The notes under the pieces were generated by a model, which ran no database searches, was not told where the DNA came from, and worked only from the letters and a program-made list of their open reading frames with translations. A stretch of DNA of 6,848 nt from an uncultured Treponema sp. Lineage in GTDB: Bacteria > Spirochaetota > Spirochaetia > Treponematales > Treponemataceae. Position 1 is the stretch's first letter, and every line of letters begins with the position of its first letter. The translations under genes were made by a program, and so were the position numbers. Location: contig CAMJAJ010000070.1 in assembly GCA_946403565.1 (NCBI GenBank), forward strand, positions 1 through 6,848, in the 5' to 3' direction. Positions 6,338 through 6,848 of this stretch are shown here, piece by piece.

Positions 6338-6419
6338 GGTCACGTGGCGGGGAAGGGGGGGACAGGCGTTGAGTTGCCGGCGAAGCTTCTCGACATCGGC
6401 GGGGAACACAACACGGAGC

Positions 6420-6448
6420 TTCACAAAAAGTGCAAGGCATTGTATGAT
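6420..6448 (+). promoter_or_regulatory. Predicted sigma-70 type promoter of the DinB-family gene
   Basis: TTCACA (6420-6425; 5 of 6 to TTGACA) is followed after exactly 17 nt by TATGAT (6443-6448; 5 of 6 to TATAAT). Transcription would start near 6455, leaving a leader of about 70 nt before the ATG. The rest of the 222-nt gap between the divergent ffh and DinB-family genes shows a G-rich patch near 6348-6361 and no other clear feature. Confidence 0.55.
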
Positions 6449-6524
6449 TGAGGCAAGAAGAATCTGAGGGCAAAGCAGCCTGTCAGGGGTCTGCCGGGGA
6501 ATACGCTCAAGAACAGAAGGTACG

Positions 6525-6848
6525 ATGATGAATGCGGAATGGTCAGAGAAAAACAAAAAAATGCAGGCATTGCTTGCAAAGGAAGCAAGCTTTGCCGAAG
6601 GAATAGAAGTCCTTCTTGCATTGCGGAATGATTTGTTCGAGCAGATTACGTCCATCGTAAAGACGTTTCCGGCCGATGCCTTTTACCAGATGCCGTTTGG
6701 ACCGGGCGACGGAAACCACCATGCGACGATTGCATGGTCGCTCTGGCATATGTTCCGCATAGAGGACATTGTGGCGCATACGCTGATTTTGAAGGACAGG
6801 CAGGTTTTTCTTGAAAACGGCTGGCAGACGAAAACAAAAAGCCCGATT
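6525..6848 (+). CDS. DinB superfamily protein, N-terminal half, cut by the window end
   Basis: The frame is open from the ATG at 6525 to the last base (108 residues). It reads MMNAEWSEKNKK, then IEVLLALRNDLFEQ, then GNHHATIAWSLWHMFRIED and IVAHTLILKDRQVF. The HH...W..WH..RIED pattern in a helical protein is characteristic of DinB-like four-helix-bundle proteins, in which conserved His residues bind a divalent metal. Candidates here are His65, His66 and His75. From memory, close relatives in clostridia and treponemes are about 170-220 residues, so about half is missing. AGAAGG at 6515-6520 fits either ATG 6525 (4-nt spacing) or, better, ATG 6528 (7 nt). Codon use looks more AT-rich than the importer genes. 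The function is unknown; DinB-family proteins include thiol-dependent metalloenzymes, and the name does not imply the DNA polymerase DinB. Confidence 0.8.
   Translation, partial: MMNAEWSEKNKKMQALLAKEASFAEGIEVLLALRNDLFEQITSIVKTFPADAFYQMPFGPGDGNHHATIAWSLWHMFRIEDIVAHTLILKDRQVFLENGWQTKTKSPI

Noticed and set aside
6550..6596. Short inverted repeat (GCTTGC and GCAAGC) near the start of the DinB-like gene
   Set aside because: It is only six bases per arm within coding sequence, has no T-run, and is easily produced by chance in Ala/Lys/Ser codons.
6296..6655. Minus-strand frames between ffh and the right edge (also 6543-6779 and 6646-6837)
   Set aside because: They run through the predicted ffh promoter and antisense to the DinB-like frame, and have no family resemblance.

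Overview
The window is ordinary bacterial chromosome, or more likely the end of a metagenomic or draft contig. GC content is moderately high by eye and genes are tightly packed. It holds most of a furanose-type sugar ABC importer operon, a small MIF-family tautomerase gene, a 22-bp tandem repeat, the housekeeping gene ffh on the opposite strand, and the first half of a DinB-superfamily gene cut by the right edge. The source looks like a host-associated anaerobe. A gut Treponema-type spirochaete is my best guess, from the remembered look of the DinB protein and the lineage-typical sugar importer. No marker here proves that.

Left edge (1-150): bases 30-84 and 96-150 form a 55-bp inverted repeat with three mismatches around an 11-nt centre. 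Both arms encode the same conserved stretch of a YtfQ-like sugar-binding protein, reading outward in opposite directions. This looks like a fold-back chimera or a false join of two paralogues. Sequence left of about base 96 should not be trusted as native.

Importer operon (about 80-4292, plus strand): the C-terminal third of the binding protein is followed by a terminator-like hairpin, then an ATPase with two nucleotide-binding domains (YtfR-like) and two different permeases (YtfT-like and YjfF-like). The last three genes overlap by 1 and 4 nt and end at a strong intrinsic terminator. Together they match the composition of the E. coli YtfQ-YtfR-YtfT-YjfF galactofuranose importer. The exact sugar here is inferred. 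The internal hairpin would let binding-protein mRNA exceed that of the membrane genes.

Middle (4293-4871): a one-gene unit for a 113-residue MIF-like protein, then five full copies and one partial copy of a 22-bp repeat filling the gap between two convergent genes.

Right part (4872-6848): ffh on the minus strand encodes the signal recognition particle GTPase. Its predicted promoter sits so close to the ATG that the mRNA may be leaderless. A divergent promoter candidate precedes the truncated DinB-family gene.

I found no sign of a novel defence, mobile or biosynthetic system. The points most worth checking are the fold-back end, the repeat array and the possible leaderless ffh transcript.
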